A stretch of DNA of 64,000 nucleotides, from positions 1,488,001 through 1,552,000 of the forward strand of contig OY294072.1 of NCBI GenBank assembly GCA_958510875.1, read 5' to 3'. This DNA is from Endomychus coccineus (taxonomy: Eukaryota; Arthropoda; Insecta; Coleoptera; Endomychidae). A model generated the notes under the pieces. The model did no database searches. It saw only the letters and a program-made list of their open reading frames with translations, and was not told the DNA's origin. Made by a program: the position numbers and the translations under genes. Positions 41,010 to 56,300 of the stretch are shown here, piece after piece (within the stretch, counting starts at the first letter, position 1; every line of letters begins with the position of its first letter).

Positions 41010-44000
41010 TGCAGCGACATCTACAAACGAAGGGCTGTGTCATATACAACGAAGAACATAAATAAACAGGAATCTGATCTCATACTAAATTGACAACAAT
41101 ATCTCAATTGTTGACTAATTGTGTAAATATTATTGCTAAAAGGTTCAGAGTTATAGTGGAAGGGCACTGAGGAAGTTTCATGAGAATCGTAGTTGTTTTA
41201 TAGAAGCATCGATCAACTGGATTAAATTATATATTATCACCAATTTATCCAGAAATAAACAAATTACGAATGAATGTTCTTAACAAAAGTTGTTCATAAT
41301 CTAATCATTCATAAAGGGAAATCAACCGTGGGGTTCTATTAAACAATTTGGGAAAATCGAAACCACGTGTTTCCAAAACGATATTAATTGCTTATATACG
41401 GAAATCGAAAAGCGTAAACAACAAATGACTTTAAGAAATCGATCAAACCAACAATTGAGTAAACGTATAGAACATTTATGGAAGAAAATCGATGAAGGTA
41501 AAGTAGGAACGAATATAATTAGTTGCATAACTTTACTCGATTATATCTCCGAAAAACTGGAAGTCATATAGGTGAAAACGTAACCGTCTGTTGATAAGAT
41601 GTTAAGGATCAGTTCAAACTATAATTCCGAATTATTAACATCGAATTATGAAATTTAAAACTTAGAACTTACGGACAATTTCACGGGTTTATCCATGATT
41701 GTAAGTTGATCTTAATTGTTCAGTAGACCGCGGGGAAAATTAGCTACATTTTGATATGTAACTCGAGTAGGTGGTGTTACGCTATCCGCAATTAACTCAC
41801 ATAAAAACGTCAATTAGGTTCAGTGACCAGTGTGGGAAATATATTCGGACATGAACTTGATCATACGTATAACAACGGGAGGTAAATTTGGTTGGGAACG
41901 CTGAAGTGATCTGGAAATGTATAAAAGGGATCGAAATCGAATTGATCATTCTCTCAAGTTATTTCAATCAAATTACACATAAGTACCTAGTAGTGGCTAG
42001 TAAATCTTAATGAAGTTAGTGAAACATATCCAGTGCAATAATTAATTCGTGATATGAAGTAATGTGAATTACTGTGAGTAGTAGCAGACCTGTAGAGTCA
42101 TACCTGAATCAATTACGAGTTAGCTGGTGAGTCTATTCGATGAATTTGATGCAATTGTGATAGTTCATATCATTTGAAATGTTTCAAATAATTTATTCTT
42201 CAAATTCATAATTTCGAGTCAGTGTTAGTCACAATGATGTTTAATCCAAGTAGCATACAACTTCAATAGCTTCACTAATCAGAATTTAATTCAATTTCAA
42301 ATAGTAAAGTTAAATTGTTTATATAAGGCATTGGCGTTCTTAGAGTATTTTTGGAATAAGAATTGGACAAGTCATCACATTCAATTCTATAGGATTCATT
42401 ACCGATTAGCTAATGCAAGTTGAAACAAACTAAAGCAATTATAGTGAATAATTACTCGTTCATGAGTGACATGTGAATGAAAGTTCGATATAAACTGATT
42501 AAGAGTGTTGTTCAAGTCATTCATTCAATTAAAGTTATTGAAGGGCATTGTATTCGAAAGTATGTGGAGTCAATGTAATTAGGGTAATTACATATCATAT
42601 GAACATATTCTGAGGAGTACAATTGGTTTGAACTGTATATAGATTATAAATGATAGTGAGGACTTACATTTTTGGATTGATAGTAATTTTGCAACTTTAT
42701 CAATTACTGTATATTTAGGTTAAGGATTTATTGCATATTATAACATTTATTGAGAGGGCAAGTTATTCTATAGCTTTGAGAGTTGTTCAATTGTTAATTT
42801 AAACATCTTGTCAAACATATTCATTATTAAAGATTCACTAGAATCATTGTTCGCCCCGGAATCTCATATACTATTCACACAACGGTATTGGTTGTGATAT
42901 CAATTTATTTATTACTTCAAATAAAAATTTTTAGTAAAATTGAACCTATGATTTTATTACACCAATACCATCACTTCCAACCAGACCCAAACGGGGAACG
43001 AAATGTATTTTAATAATAATTAGCGAATAACCTAATTTCAGTATAAAATAACAATTATTTTTAGTCAAAGTACAGCTACTTTTTCATCTATCGATTATTA
43101 ATATTTTCTTATTGATTATTTCTAACTTTCTTTTAGATGTTCATCAAAGAAAAACTATCTCCACTGAACGCACAAGTCTACAAAATCCAACAAGTAAATT
43201 AAAATCATATTCCATATACATTTATTATTGTTATATTATGTACATTGTTGTATTTTTTTTAATTAATGAAAATTGCATATCTATACTTCTGATATTCACA
43301 TAGTGTAAAATTTTCTTAATTTTCGGGAGTTGAATAATTAAACGAAAATTTGAGAAAATGTATAACAGACAATTTACAATCATTAATATTAACAAATTCT
43401 TCCCCCTCACTTCACCATTCCAAAAGCGTAAGAACTACTACCTTCAAATATATCCCACAGTATGGTTGAACAATTTCCAAGTGCTTCAGAATAGTAACAA
43501 ATGATACTCGGTTAACAATGGTGAGTAGGTACAAGATTGAAGTAATTGTTGCAGTAAGTATACGTAAATTCTTTCTCAAAGGGTGAGAGTTTTGAAGAAG
43601 TTAATACACGTTGCCGTTCAGTCCATGAACTAATAAAATACAAACAAAACTCTTTACATTTCAGAATTCATCGAATTGCATTTTGGGAATAGATACTTTC
43701 GATTTGTTAGAAACAGAAAGTAATTTTCCCGCATACAGAAAAAATGAACGGTTTTCTATAAGGTAACTTCCTCTGCTTACATTGAATATAGGTGGAAGGT
43801 ACTTCCGAAGAAATAGAGTTTTCTTCATTCAAATAAGTAATGAAATTGATACTCGATTAATACTGGTGATGACTTTTGAACAATACATGTTGCCTTTCAG
43901 TCGATAAGCTGATACTAATTTTATATTCTTTCTTTTGAAATTGAATGATACAGAGACACATGTTACTTTTCAAGAAGTTGATACACTTGCACCCCACAAT

Positions 44001-44235
44001 CAATGTACACGCACCTTTTACTTTTGACTTGCAATATTTCATATCCGTTGTACATTATTCTACGAGTAACGTAAAATAAAGTTCTTTCAAATCCAGCAAA
44101 GTAGTTGTACACCGACTTCGTTGATTGAATTATATAACCTACGTCACGAATTCAAGAGAGTACTTTAGAACTACACTTTCGATCAAGATTTGACTCCATT
44201 TCAATTTCATACATCTATGAATACCCACCACACTC
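41010..44235. other. Unique AT-rich DNA between copy C and satellite 2
   Basis: No recognisable gene except a doubtful open frame at 41305-41571. A TATAAAAG box at 41920-41927 followed by an ACACATAAG/AGTG-rich leader-like stretch could be a promoter or part of an old LTR, but no terminal repeats or reverse transcriptase are seen. Two short related segments ('cagtccatgaactaat' near 43618 and 'cagtcgataagctgat' near 43898) suggest an old internal duplication. Confidence 0.4.
41305..41571 (+). other. Open reading stretch without ATG, possible exon
   Basis: 89 codons open from stop to stop, rich in Lys/Arg/Glu with a coiled-coil-like middle (YTEIEKRKQQ, LSKRIEHLWKKIDEG). The only ATG is in the middle. 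It could be a last exon or chance; no family recognised. Confidence 0.2.
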
Positions 44236-47200
44236 TAGTATACTAAAATCGTTATTGGAACAGCAATTAACATGAATTATGGTTCGGGATATTCAGAAAT
44301 ATGTTTCAAATTTGAATCCGGGACTAAAAATGATTTTGAAGTCCTCTTGGCTGAATGCGAACACTCCTGGATCTGAAGATGTCATATCTTCAGTTTTAGA
44401 GATGAACTCGACAATATACGAGGCGAATGAATCGTCGATCTGGACGTTTACATTGAGTATACTAAAATCGTTCTAAGAACGGCTGATGACATAAACTATG
44501 GATCGGGATGTTCAGAAATATGTTTCAAATTTGAATCCGGGAATAAAATCGATTTTAGAATTCTCTTGGCTAAACGCGTACACTCATGGATCTGGAGATG
44601 TCCTATCTTCAGTTTTCGAGATGAATGCGAAAATGTACGAAGCGAATGAATCGTCGATCTAGACGTCAACATTGGGTATACTAAAATCGTTATAAGGACA
44701 GCTATCGACATGAACTATGGGTCACGATGTTCAGAACTATGTTTTAAATTTGAATCCGGGATCAAAACTGTTTTCAATATCCTCTTGGCTGAACGCGTAC
44801 TCTCCTGGATCTGAAGATGTACAAGGCGAATGAATTGTCGATCTAGACGTTCACATTGGGTATACTAGGATCGTTATAAGAACAGCTAATGACATAAACT
44901 ATTGGTCGGTATAATCAGAAATATGTTTCAAATTCGAATCCGGGACTAAAATCGATTTTAGAATCCTTTCCGCTTAACGCGTACACTCATGGATCTGAAG
45001 ATGTCATATCTTCAGTTTTCGAGATTAACGCGACGATGTACGAGGCAAACGAATCGTCGATCTAGACGTTTACATTGAGTATACTCAAATCGTTTTTAGA
45101 ACAGCCATCGACATGAACTATGGGTCGGGATATTCAGAACTATGTTATAAATTCGAATCCGGGACTAGAAATGAGTTTAGATTCCTCTTGGCTGAACGCG
45201 TACACTCCTGAATCTGGGGTTGTCATATCTTGAGTTATGGAGATAAACGCGGAAATGTACAAGGCGAACGAATCGATGATCTAGACGTTTACATTGGGTA
45301 TACTAAAATCGTCATTAGAACAGTTATCGACATGAACTATGGTTCGGGATGTTCAAAATAATGTTTTAAATTTGAATCCGGGACGTAAGATGATTTTAGA
45401 ATCCTCTTGGCTGGACGCGTACACTCCTGGATCTGAAGATGTCATATCTTCAGTTTTCGAGAGGAACGCGACGATGTACGAAGCGAACGAATCGTCGATC
45501 TAGACGTTTACATTGGGTATACTCAAATCGTTATTAGAACAGCCATCAACATAAATCATGAGTCGGGATTTCCAGAAATATGTTTTAAATTCGAATATGG
45601 TTCTAAAAATGATTTTATAATCCCCGTAGCTGAACGCGTACACTCCTGCATCTGGAGATGTCATATCTTGTGTTTTCAAGAATAACTCGACAATGTTCGA
45701 AGCGAATGAATCGTCGATCTTGACGTTCACATTGGATATACTTAAATCATTATAAGAACAGCTATTGACATAAACTATGGGTCGGGATGTTCAGAAATAC
45801 GTTTCAAATCTGAATCCGGGACTAAAAATGATTTTAGAATCCTCTTGGCTAAACGCGTACACTCCTGGTTCTGAAAATGTCATTTCTTCAGTTATCGAGA
45901 TAAACGCGACAAAGAACAAAGCGAACAAGTCGTCGATCTAGACGTCTACATTGAGTATACTAAAATCGTTATTAGAATAGCTATTGACATGTACAATGTG
46001 TCTGAATTTCCAGAAGTATGTGTTACCAATTTGAATGCGGAACTAAAAATGATTTTAAAGTACTCTCGTCCAAACGCGTACACACCTGAATCTGACGATG
46101 TCATACTTTCAGTTTTCGAGATAAACGCGATATTGCACGAAGCGAATGAATCGTCGATCCAGACGTTCACATTTGGTATACTGAAATCGTTATATGAACA
46201 CTTATCGACATGAACTATGGGTCGGAATGTTCAGAAATATGTTTTAAATTTGAATCCGGGACTAAAAATGATTTCAGAATCCTCTGAACTAAACGCGTAC
46301 ACTCCTGAATCTGAAGATGTCATATCCTCAGTTTTCGAGACAAACGCGACATTGTACGAAGCGAACGAGTCGTCGATTTAGATGCTTACATTGGGTATAA
46401 TAAAATCGTTATACGATCACCTATCGACATGAACCATGGGTAGGGATGTCCAGGCGAATGAATCGCCGATCTAGGTGTTTACATTGGGTATATCAAAATT
46501 GTTATAAGAACAGCTATTGACATGAACTATGGGTCGGGATGATCAGAAAATGTTTCAAATTTGAATCCGGGACATGAAATGATTTCAGAATTCGCGTACA
46601 CACATGGATCTGAAGATGTCATGGCTATTGACAGGTCCGGATTTTTAAAAATATGTTACAAATTTGAATCCGAGACTAAAAATGATTTAAAAATCCTCTT
46701 ATCCAAACGCGTACACTCCTGTATCTGAAGATGTCATTTTTTCTGTTTCCGAGATAAACGCGACAATGCACGAAGCGAATGAATCGTCGATCCAGACGTT
46801 CACATTGGGTATACTGAAATCGTTATATGAACAGCTATCGTCATGAACTAAGGGTCGGGATGTTCAGAAATATGTTTTAAATTTGAATCTGGGACTAAAA
46901 ATGATTCCAAAATCATCTCAGCTAAGCGCGTACACTCCTGTATCCGAAGGTGTCATCTTCAGTTTCCGAGATTAACGCGAAAATGTACAAAGCGAATGAA
47001 TCGTCGATCTGGACGTTTCCATTGATTATACTGAAATTGTTATCAGAACAGCTTTTGACATGAACTATGGGTTGGGATGTTCAGAAATATGTTTCAAATT
47101 TGAATCCAGGGCTAAAATCGATTCCAGAATCCTCTTGGCTGAACGGGTACACTCATGGATCTGAAGATGTCATATTTTTGGTTTTCGAGGATAAACGCGA

Positions 47201-50200
47201 CAATGTACAAAGCGAATGAATCGTCGATCTAGACGTTTACACTGGGTATACTCAAATCATCATAAGAACACCTGAAGACATAAACTATGGGTCGTGATAT
47301 TGAGAAATAGGTTTTGAATTTGAATTAGGGCCTAATGATTTTTTAAATCCTCTTGGTTGGACGCGTACACTCCTGTATCTGAAGATGTCATATCTCCAGT
47401 TTCCGAGATAAACGCGAGAATGTACGGAGCGAACGAATCGTCAATCTGAACGTTCACATTGGGTATACTAGAATCGTTATAATAACAGCTATTGACATGA
47501 ACTATGGGTCGGGATTTTTGGAAAAATGTTTCAAATTTGGAACCGGGACATGAAATGATTTTAGAATTCTCTTGGATAAATGCGTACACACATGGATCTG
47601 AAGATGTCATATCTTCAGTTTTCGAGATTAACGCGACAATGTACGAGGCGAATGAATCGTCAATCTGGACGTTAACATTGGGTAAACTCAAATCGTTATA
47701 AGAACAGCTAATGACATAAACTATGGGTCGGGATGTTCAGAAATATGTTTCAGATTTGAATCTGAGACTAAAAATGATTTTAAAATCCTCTTTGCTGGAC
47801 GCGTACAATCCTGGATCTGAAGATGTCATATCTCCAGTTTTCGAGATAAACTCGACGATGTACGAGGCGAATGAATCGTCGATCTGGACGTTTACATTGG
47901 GTAAACTCAAATCGTTATAAGAACAGCTAATGACATAAACTATGGGTCGGGATGTTCAGAAATATGTTTCAGATTTGAATCCGGGACTAAAATCGATTTT
48001 AGATTTCTCTTGGCGCATAGCGTACACTCATGGATCTGAAGATGTCATATCTTTGGATTCCGAAATAAACGCGACAATGTACGAATCGAATGAATAGCCG
48101 ATCTAGACGTTTACATTTAGTATACTCGAATTGTTATTAGAACAGTCATCGACATGAACTATGGGTCGGGATTTACAGAAATATGTTTCAAATTTGAATC
48201 CGGGACTAAAAATGATTTTAAAATCCTCTTGTCTGAACGCGTACACTACTGGGTCTGAAGATGTCATATTCTCAGTTTTCGCGATAAACGAGACAACGCA
48301 CGAAGCGAATGAATCGTCGATATAGACGTTTACATTGAGTATACTAGAATCGTTATGTGAACAGCTATCAGAATGAACTTTGAGTCGGGATATTCAAAAA
48401 TATGTTTTTAATTTGAATACGGTATTAAAAATGATTTTAGAACCCTCTTGACTAAACGCGTACACTCCTGGATCTGAAGATGTCATATCTTCACTTTTCG
48501 AAATAAACGCGACATTGTACGAAGCGAACGAAACGTCGATCCAGACATTTACATTGGGTATACTAAAATCGTTATTAGATAGGCTATCGACATGACCTAT
48601 GTGTCATGATGTTCAGAGAAATCTTTCAAATTTGAATCTGGGACAAAAAATGATTTCAGAATTCTCTCGCTAAACGCGTACACTTATGGACCTGAAGATG
48701 TCACATCTTCAGTTCTCGAGATTAACGCGACGATGTACAAAGCAAACGAATCATCGATCTAGACATTCACATCGAGTATACTCAAATCGTTATTAGAACA
48801 GCCATCGACATTTACTATAGGTCGGGATATCCAAAAATATGTTTTGAATTTGAATCCGGGACTAGAATAGATGTTAGAATCCTCTTGGCTGAATGCGTCC
48901 ACTCCTGGATCTGAAGATTAAAAATATTTTCAGTTTTCAAGATAAATGCGACAATGTAAGAAGCGAATGAATCGTCGATCCAGACGTTCACATTGGGTAT
49001 ACTGAAATCGTTATATGAACAGCTATCGTCATGAACTATGGGTAGGAATGTTCAGAATTATGTTTTAAATTTGAATCTGGGAGTAAAAATGATTTAATCC
49101 TATCAGCTAAGCGCGTACACTCCTGGATCTGAAGGTGTCATCTTCAGTTCTCGAGATAAACGCGACAATGTACGAAGCGAATGAATCGTCGATCTAGACG
49201 TTTACATTGGTTATACTTGGATCGTTATAAGAACAGCTATTGACATGAACTATGGGTCGGGATATCCAGAAATACGTTTCAAATTTGAATCCGGACTAAG
49301 AATGATTTCAGAATTCTCATGGCTAAACACGTACACTCATGGATCTGAAGATGTCATATCTTCAGTTTTCGAGATGGACACGACATTGTACGAAGCGAAA
49401 GAATCGTTGATCTAGACGTTGACGTTAAGTATACTAAAATCGTTATTGGAACAGCTATCGACATGAACTATGAGTCAGGATGTTCAAAAATATGTTTTAA
49501 ATGTGAATCCGAGACTGAAAATGATTTTAGAATCCTCTTGGCTGAACGCGTACACTCCAGGATCTGAAGATATCATATCTTCAGTTTTCGAGATTAACGC
49601 GACGATGTACGAAGCGAACGAATCGTCGATCTAGGCGTTTACATTGGGTATACTCAAATCATTATCAGAACAGCCATCGACATGAACTATGTATCGGGAT
49701 ATTCAGAAATATGTTTCAAATTTGAATCCGGGACTAAAAATGATTTTATAATCTCCGTAGCTGGACGTGTACTCTCCTGAATCTGAAGATGTCATATCTT
49801 CAGTTTTCGAGATTAACGCGACAATGTACGGAGCGAATGAATCGTCGATCTAGAAGTTCACATTGAGTAAACTAAAACCGTTATGAGAACAGCTATCGAC
49901 ATGAACTCTGGGTCGACATGTTTAGAAATATGTTCCAAATTTGAATCTGGGACTAAAAATTATTTCAGAATCCTCTTGGCGTACACATCTGGATATGAAG
50001 ATTTCATATCTTCAGTTTCCGAGATGAACGCGACAATGTACAAAGCGAATGAATCGTCGATCTAGACGTTCACATTGGGTATACTTGAATCGTTATAAGA
50101 ACAGCTATTGACATGAATTGTGGGTCGGGATGTTCAGAAAAATGTTTTGACTTTGAATCTGGGACTAAGAATGATTCCAGAAATCTTTTGGCTAAACGCG

Positions 50201-50600
50201 TACACTCATGGATCTGAAGATGTCATATCTTCAGTTTTCGAGATGGACACGACATTGTACGAAGCGAAGGAATCGTCGATCTAGACGTTGACGTTGGGTA
50301 TACTAAAATCGTCATTGGAACTGCTATCGACATGAACTATGGGTCAGGATGTTCAAAAATATGTTTTAAATTTGAATCCGGGACTGAAAATGATTTTAGA
50401 ATCCTCTTGGCTGAACGCGTACATTCCAGGATCTGGAGATGTCATATCTTCTGTTCTCGAGAATAACGCGACGATTTACGAAGCGAACGAATCGTCGATC
50501 TATGCGTTTACATTGGGTATACTCAAATCGTTATCAGAACAGCCATCGACATGAACTATGGATCGGGATATTCAAAAATTTGTTTTAAATTTGAATCCGG

Positions 50601-53450
50601 GACTAAAAATGATTTCATAATCCTCGTAGCTGGACGCGTACACTCCTGAATCTGAAGATATGTCATATCTTCAGTTTCCAAGATTAACGCGACAATGTAC
50701 GGAGCGAATGAATCGTCGATCTAGACGTTCACATTGGGTAAACTGAAACCGTTATGAGAACAGCTATCGACATGAACTATGAGTCGGCATGTTCAGAAAT
50801 ATGTTTCAAATTTGAATCTTGGACTAAAAATGATTTTGAAATCCTCTTGGCTGAAAGCGTAAAATCTTGAGTCTGAAGATGTCATATCTTTGGTTTCCGG
50901 GATAAACGCGACAATGTACGAAGCGAATGAATCGTCGATCTGGACGTTTACATTGGGTATACTGAAATCATTATAAGAACAGCTATTGGCATGAACTATG
51001 GGTCAAGATGTTCAGAAGAATGTTTCAAATTTGAATCCGGGACTAGAAATGATTTTAGATTTTTTTTGGCTAAACGCGTACACACATGGATCTGAAGATG
51101 TCATATCTTCAGTTTTCGAGATAAACGCGAAAATGTACGAAGCAAATGAATCGTGGATCCAGACGTAACATTGGGTATACTAAAATCGTTATTAGAACAG
51201 CTATTGACATGAACTATGGGTCGGGATTTACAGAAACATGTTTCAAATTTGAATCCGGGACTAAAAATGATTTCAAAATCCTCTTGTCTGAACGCGTACA
51301 CTACTGGGTCTGAAGATGTCATATTCTCAGTTTCCGAGGTAAACGCGTCAATGCACGAAGCGAATGAATTGTCGATCTAGACGTTTACATTGGGTATACT
51401 AGAATCGTTATATGAACCGCTATCGAAATGAACTTTGGGTCGGGATATTCAGAAATATGTTTTTAATTTGAATGCGGGATTAAAAATGATTTTAGAATCC
51501 TCTTGACTAACCGCGTACACTCCTGGATCTGAAGATGTCATATCTTCACTTTTCGAGATAAACGCGACATTGTACGAAGCGAACGAGTCGTCTATCTAGA
51601 CGTTCACATTGGGTATACTAAATTCGTTATTAGATCAGCTATCGACATGACCTATGGGTCATGATGTTCAGAGAAATCTTTCAAATTTGAATCTGGGACA
51701 AAAAATGATTTTAGAATTCTCTTCGCTAAACGCGTACACTTATGGACCTGAAGATGTCACATCTTCAGTTCTCGAGATTAATGCGACGATGTACAAAGCG
51801 AACGAATCGTCGATCTAGACATTTACATTGTGTATACTCAAATCGTTATTAGAACAGCCATCGACATGAACTATGGGTTGGGATATCCAAAAATATGTTT
51901 TAAATTTGAATCCGGGACTAAAATAGATGTTAGAATCCTCTTGGCTGAATGCGTACACTCCTGGATCTGAAGATGAAATATCTACAGTTTTCGAAATAAA
52001 CGCGACAATGTAAGAAGCGAATGAATCGTCGATCTAGACATTTACATTGGGTATACTGAAATCGTTATAAGAACAGCTGATGACATAAACTATGAGTCAA
52101 GATGTTCAGAAATGTGTTTTAAAGTTGAATTCGGGACTAATAATGATTTTGATATCCTTTTGGCCGAACGCGTACACTCCTGGATCTGAAGATGTCATCT
52201 CTTCCGTTTTCGAGATAGACACGACAATGTACGAGGCGAATGAATCGTCAATCTAGACGATTACATAGGGTATACTAAAATCGTTATAAGAACAGTTGAT
52301 GACATAAACTATGGGTCGGGAAGTTCAGAAATATGTATCAAATTTGAATCCGGGAATAAAATCGATTTCAGAATTCTCTTGGCTAAACGCATACACTTAT
52401 CGATCTGAAGATGTCATATCCTCAGTTTTTGGGATAAACGCGATAATGTACGAAGCGAATGAATGGTCGATCTAGACCTTCACATTGAGTGTACTAGAAT
52501 AGTTATAAGAACAGCTATCGACATGAACTATAGGTCGGGATGTTCAGAAATATGTTTTGAATTTGAATACGGGACTTGAAATGACTTTAATATCCTCTTG
52601 GCTGAACGCGTACTCTCCTGGATCTGAAGATGTCATATCTTCAGTTTTCGAGATAAACCCGACAATGAACGAGGAGAATGAATCGTCGATCTGGACGTTT
52701 ACATTGATTATACTGAAATTGTTATCAGAACAGCTTTTGACATGAACTATGGGTTGGGATGTTCAGAAATATGTTTCAAATTTGAATCCAGGGCTAAAAT
52801 CGATTCAAGAATCCTCTTGGCTGAACGGGTACATTCATGGATCTGAAGATGTCATATTTTTGGTTTTCGAGGATAAACGCGACAATGTACAAAGCGAATG
52901 AATCGTCGATCTAGACGTTTACACTGGGTATACTTAAATCATTATAAGAACAGCTGAAGACATAAACTATGGGTCGTGATTTTGAGAAATAAGTTTTAAA
53001 TTTGAATTAGGGACTAAAAATAATTTTTAAAATCCTCTTGGCTGAACGCGTACACTCCTGTATCTGAAGATGTCATATCTTCAGTTTTCGAGATAAACGC
53101 GAGAATGTACGGAGCGAACGCATCGTCAATCTGAACGTTCACATTGGGTATACCAGAATCGTTATAAGAACAGCTACTGACATGAACTATAGGTCCGGAT
53201 GTTCGGAAAAATGTTTCAAATTTGAATCCGGGACATGAAATGATTTTAGAATTCTCTTGGATAAATGCGTACACACATGGATTTGAAGATGTCAAATCTT
53301 CAGTTTTCGAGATTAACGCGACAACGTACGGATCGAATGAATCGTCGATCTAGACGTTCACATTGGGTAAACTGTAACCGTTATGAGAACAGCTATCGAC
53401 ATGAACTATGGGTCAGCATGTTCAGAAATATGTTTCAAATTCGAATCTGG
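50601..53450. repeat. Higher-order satellite unit, first copy of a 2850-bp tandem duplication
   Basis: 13 monomers, almost base-for-base identical to 53451-56300. Differences are single bases (for example actgaaatca near 50960 versus actaaaatca near 53810). Confidence 0.9.
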
Positions 53451-56300
53451 GACTAAAAATGATTTCATAATCCTCGTAGCTGGACGCGTACACTCCTGAA
53501 TCTGAAGATATGTCATATCTTCAGTTTCCAAGATTAACGCGACAATGTACGGAGCGAATGAATCGTCGATCTAGACGTTCACATTGGGTAAACTGAAACC
53601 GTTATGAGAACAGCTATCGACATGAACTATGAGTCGGCATGTTCAGAAATATGTTTCAAATTTGAATCTTGGACTAAAAATGATTTTGAAATCCTCTTGG
53701 CTGAAAGCGTAAAATCTTGAGTCTGAAGATGTCATATCTTTGGTTTCCGGGATAAACGCGACAATGTACGAAGCGAATGAATCGTCGATCTGGACGTTTA
53801 CATTGGGTATACTAAAATCATTATAAGAACAGCTATTGGCATGAACTATGGGTCAAGATGTTCAGAAGAATGTTTCAAATTTGAATCCGGGACTAGAAAT
53901 GATTTTAGATTTTTTTTGGCTAAACGCGTACACACATGGATCTGAAGATGTCATATCTTCAGTTTTCGAGATAAACGCGAAAATGTACGAAGCAAATGAA
54001 TCGTGGATCCAGACGTAACATTGGGTATACTAAAATCGTTATTAGAACAGCTATTGACATGAACTATGGGTCGGGATTTACAGAAACATGTTTCAAATTT
54101 GAATCCGGGACTAAAAATGATTTCAAAATCCTCTTGTCTGAACGCGTACACTACTGGGTCTGAAGATGTCATATTCTCAGTTTCCGAGGTAAACGCGTCA
54201 ATGCACGAAGCGAATGAATTGTCGATCTAGACGTTTACATTGGGTATACTAGAATCGTTATATGAACCGCTATCGAAATGAACTTTGGGTCGGGATATTC
54301 AGAAATATGTTTTCAATTTGAATGCGGGATTGAAAATGATTTTAGAATCCTCTTGACTAACCGCGTACACTCCTGGATCTGAAGATGTCATATCTTCACT
54401 TTTCGAGATAAACGCGACATTGTACGAAGCGAACGAGTCGTCTATCTAGACGTTCACATTGGGTATACTAAATTCGTTATTAGATCAGCTATCGACATGA
54501 CCTATGGGTCATGATGTTCAGAGAAATCTTTCAAATTTGAATCTGGGACAAAAAATGATTTTAGAATTCTCTTCGCTAAACGCGTACACTTATGGACCTG
54601 AAGATGTCACATCTTCAGTTCTCGAGATTAATGCGACGATGTACAAAGCGAACGAATCGTCGATCTAGACATTTACATTGTGTATACTCAAATCGTTATT
54701 AGAACAGCCATCGACATGAACTATGGGTTGGGATATCCAAAAATATGTTTTAAATTTGAATCCGGGACTAAAATAGATGTTAGAATCCTCTTGGCTGAAT
54801 GCGTACACTCCTGGATCTGAAGATGAAATATCTACAGTTTTCGAAATAAACGCGACAATGTAAGAAGCGAATGAATCGTCGATCTAGACATTTACATTGG
54901 GTATACTGAAATCGTTATAAGAACAGCTGATGACATAAACTATGAGTCAAGATGTTCAGAAATGTGTTTTAAAGTTGAATTCGGGACTAATAATGATTTT
55001 GATATCCTTTTGGCCGAACGCGTACACTCCTGGATCTGAAGATGTCATCTCTTCCGTTTTCGAGATAGACACGACAATGTACGAGGCGAATGAATCGTCA
55101 ATCTAGACGATTACATAGGGTATACTAAAATCGTTATAAGAACAGTTGATGACATAAACTATGGGTCGGGAAGTTCAGAAATATGTATCAAATTTGAATC
55201 CGGGAATAAAATCGATATCAGAATTCTCTTGGCTAAACGCATACACTTATCGATCTGAAGATGTCATATCCTCAGTTTTTGGGATAAACGCGATAATGTA
55301 CGAAGCGAATGAATGGTCGATCTAGACCTTCACATTGAGTGTACTAGAATAGTTATAAGAACAGCTATCGACATGAACTATAGGTCGGGATGTTCAGAAA
55401 TATGTTTTGAATTTGAATACGGGACTTAAAATGACTTTAATATCCTCTTGGCTGAACGCGTACTCTCCTGGATCTGAAGATGTCATATCTTCAGTTTTCG
55501 AGATAAACCCGACAATGAACGAGGAGAATGAATCGTCGATCTGGACGTTTACATTGATTATACTGAAATTGTTATCAGAACAGCTTTTGACATGAACTAT
55601 GGGTTGGGATGTTCAGAAATATGTTTCAAATTTGAATCCAGGGCTAAAATCGATTCAAGAATCCTCTTGGCTGAACGGGTACATTCATGGATCTGAAGAT
55701 GTCATATTTTTGGTTTTCGAGGATAAACGCGACAATGTACAAAGCGAATGAATCGTCGATCTAGACGTTTACACTGGGTATACTCAAATCATTATAAGAA
55801 CAGCTGAAGACATAAACTATGGGTCGTGATTTTGAGAAATAAGTTTTAAATTTGAATTAGGGACTAAAAATAATTTTTAAAATCCTCTTGGCTGAACGCG
55901 TACACTCCTGTATCTGAAGATGTCATATCTTCAGTTTTCGAGATAAACGCGAGAATGTACGGAGCGAACGCATCGTCAATCTGAACGTTCACATTGGGTA
56001 TACCAGAATCGTTATAAGAACAGCTACTGACATGAACTATAGGTCCGGATGTTCGGAAAAATGTTTCAAATTTGAATCCAGGACATGAAATGATTTTAGA
56101 ATTCTCTTGGATAAATGCGTACACACATGGATTTGAAGATGTCAAATCTTCAGTTTTCGAGATTAACGCGACAACGTACGGAGCGAATGAATCGTCGATC
56201 TAGACGTTCACATTGGGTAAACTGAAACCGTTATGAGAACAGCTATCGACATGAACTATGGGTCAGCATGTTCAGAAATATGTTTCAAATTCGAATCTGG
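53451..56300. repeat. Higher-order satellite unit, second copy of the 2850-bp duplication
   Basis: Directly follows the first copy. The breakpoint falls at the same point of the monomer (just after GGGACTAAAAAT), as expected for unequal crossover between aligned monomers. Confidence 0.9.

Noticed and set aside
41580..43000. Solo LTR of a retrotransposon
   Set aside because: A TATA box and LTR-like composition are present, but no TG...CA ends with a target duplication and no second copy could be found by eye.
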